Positions 63,094 to 64,000 of a DNA stretch of 64,000 nt are shown here, in pieces (the first letter of the stretch is position 1; each line of letters begins with the position of its first letter). The DNA is from Candidatus Jordarchaeales archaeon (lineage in GTDB: Archaea; Asgardarchaeota; Jordiarchaeia; Jordiarchaeales; Freyrarchaeaceae). The stretch spans positions 239,703-303,702 of the forward strand of contig JAWAHN010000003.1 in the NCBI GenBank assembly GCA_038889235.1. Reading direction: 5' to 3'. A program made the translations under genes and the position numbers. Under the pieces are notes generated by a model. It had not been told where the DNA came from, did not search any database, and was given only the letters and a program-made list of their open reading frames with translations.

Positions 63094-64000
63094 GTGAGGA
63101 GTCCAGAAGAGTATCGGGAAAGTCTTTTCAAAATGAAGCCTAACATATACCTTGAAGGTAGAAAGGTTGGTAGAGACGACCCGGCGCTTCAGGGAGGAAT
63201 AAACGTAATATCTAAGACGTTCGAGCTAGTCGACCACCCCGATTTCAGGGACCTGCTAGTGGCGACCTCCCACTTAACTGGGGAGAAGATAAACAGGTTT
63301 ACTCATATAAACCGCAGCCCTGAGGACCTCCTCAAGAAGCAGGAAATGATTAGGAAGCTCTGCCACTTGACAGGAGGGTGCATACAGAGGTGTATGGGTT
63401 GCGACGCCATAAATGCTCTCTCAGTTATAACGTACGAGGTGGACCGAGCGCTCGGAACAGACTACTATAAGCGCTTCACCAAGTACCTTGAATACTTCCA
63501 GAAAAACGACCTCGTGGCTGCCGGGGCGCAAACCGACGTTAAGGGGGACAGGAGCCTTAGACCGCACCAGCAGAAGGACCCAGACCTCTACGTGCGCGTA
63601 GTGAAGAAGACCGATGAGGGAATAGTTGTTAGGGGGGCTAAGAATCACATAACCATGGCGGCCTACGCCGACGAGATCATAGTGCTCCCGACGAGGATTA
63701 TGACGAAGGACGACGCAGACTGGTCAGTTTCCTTCGCCGTTCCGGCCGACGCCGACGGAGTTAAACTCATCACTAGGGCTTCGTCCTTTAGGCCACGTAA
63801 GAAGTTTAAGGCTCCACTAGCGGAAATAGGCTCCACAGACTCGTTTGTCATATTCGACGACGTCTTCGTCCCATGGGAGAGGGTCTTCCTGTGCGGCGAG
63901 TGGCAGTTCGCGGGGCTTCTCGCACACTTATTCGCGCTCTTCCACAGGCATAGTTACACCGGATGTAAGCCAGCTCTCTTCGACATAATAATGGGGGCAG
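63094..64000 (+). CDS. 4-hydroxybutyryl-CoA dehydratase-like protein (5' part)
   Basis: From GTG 63094 (behind GGGTGG) the frame is open to the window end, 302 codons. The protein matches the HpaB/4-hydroxybutyryl-CoA dehydratase family. It shows GGCIQRCMGCDA near residue 95, the C-x3-C pair that binds the 4Fe-4S cluster, and FHRHSYTGCKPA near residue 286, with His and Cys seven apart as in the dehydratase. The enzyme forms crotonyl-CoA from 4-hydroxybutyryl-CoA, in 3HP/4HB or DC/4HB carbon fixation or in amino-acid fermentation. The last ~200 residues lie outside. Its presence alone does not prove autotrophy. Confidence 0.88.
   Translation, partial: MRSPEEYRESLFKMKPNIYLEGRKVGRDDPALQGGINVISKTFELVDHPDFRDLLVATSHLTGEKINRFTHINRSPEDLLKKQEMIRKLCHLTGGCIQRCMGCDAINALSVITYEVDRALGTDYYKRFTKYLEYFQKNDLVAAGAQTDVKGDRSLRPHQQKDPDLYVRVVKKTDEGIVVRGAKNHITMAAYADEIIVLPTRIMTKDDADWSVSFAVPADADGVKLITRASSFRPRKKFKAPLAEIGSTDSFVIFDDVFVPWERVFLCGEWQFAGLLAHLFALFHRHSYTGCKPALFDIIMGA

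Noticed and set aside
1-64000. CRISPR arrays, rRNA genes, intact insertion sequences or a replication origin
   Set aside because: No regularly spaced repeats, no rRNA-like sequence, no intact transposase and no origin-binding-box cluster were seen on reading both strands.

Overview
The window is archaeal. It carries archaeal-type methionine adenosyltransferase, a Cgi121-like KEOPS subunit, archaeal CobY, a CbiS-type CbiZ fusion, ApgM-type phosphoglycerate mutase, ComD/ComE-like decarboxylase subunits, and a tRNA-Pro gene that appears to hold three introns. TTG and GTG starts are common, two genes appear to start at CTG, and several promoters look leaderless. The multi-intron tRNA and a 4-hydroxybutyryl-CoA dehydratase-like gene fit a thermophilic member of the TACK/Thermoproteota side of the Archaea. 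The genus cannot be settled from sequence alone.

Layout. 1-5.9 kb: a HEPN/MNT pair (MNT cut by the window edge), a degraded region with a methyltransferase gene fragment, then a DUF998 membrane protein, an AsnB-like synthetase with a zinc ribbon, a ferritin-like protein, an amidohydrolase and a flavodoxin-like protein. 6-19 kb: two members of an unrecognised Cys-rich family flank apgM, a complete B12 uptake and salvage operon (btuF-btuC-btuD-cobD-cbiB-cbiS-cobS-cobY, minus strand), a divergent CobT-like gene and a lipase-like hydrolase. A 38-bp interrupted palindrome lies between btuF and the CobT-like gene. 19.5-24 kb: a secreted papain-like protein, a decayed phosphate (pst) permease locus and a PHB-depolymerase-like esterase. 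24.4-31.5 kb: ilvD, an M29/NicX-like metalloprotein, a HEAT-repeat protein and ileS. 31.9-35.7 kb: a very large surface protein gene broken by one in-frame TGA and one frameshift. 36.7-43.2 kb: a surface-glycan type operon (two GT4 glycosyltransferases, three methyltransferases, one B12-binding radical SAM enzyme). 43.6-49.1 kb: endonuclease III, a small Cys-bearing protein with a roadblock partner, an MBL hydrolase, two winged-helix regulators, a GT2 transferase and small proteins. 49.2-51.9 kb: a coupled four-gene operon (nucleotidyltransferase, CDP-alcohol phosphotransferase, two-subunit sulfo/phosphonopyruvate decarboxylase). 52-57.4 kb: the t6A genes tsaC and cgi121, a phosphoribosyltransferase, tRNA-Pro, a coiled-coil protein, metK and a PhnP-like hydrolase. 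57.4-64 kb: another GT4, a hexuloisomerase-like SIS protein, a fused sugar-nucleotidyltransferase/phosphohexomutase, a zinc-ribbon protein and the 5' part of the dehydratase gene.

How it fits together. The B12 operon imports corrinoid, strips it to cobyric acid (CbiZ domain), re-amidates it with CobD/CbiB products, and rebuilds the nucleotide loop with CobY, CobS and the CobT-like protein. The window also holds a B12-binding radical SAM enzyme as a likely consumer. Several loci serve the cell surface: glycosyltransferases, sugar activation and the giant Ig-like protein. The most unusual assembly is the decarboxylase subunits translationally linked to a nucleotidyltransferase and a CDP-alcohol phosphotransferase, which suggests activation and membrane transfer of a small phosphonate- or sulfonate-derived head group. 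Three breaks (C6, T6 and one TGA) hit otherwise intact genes and may be sequencing errors, recent mutations or recoding.
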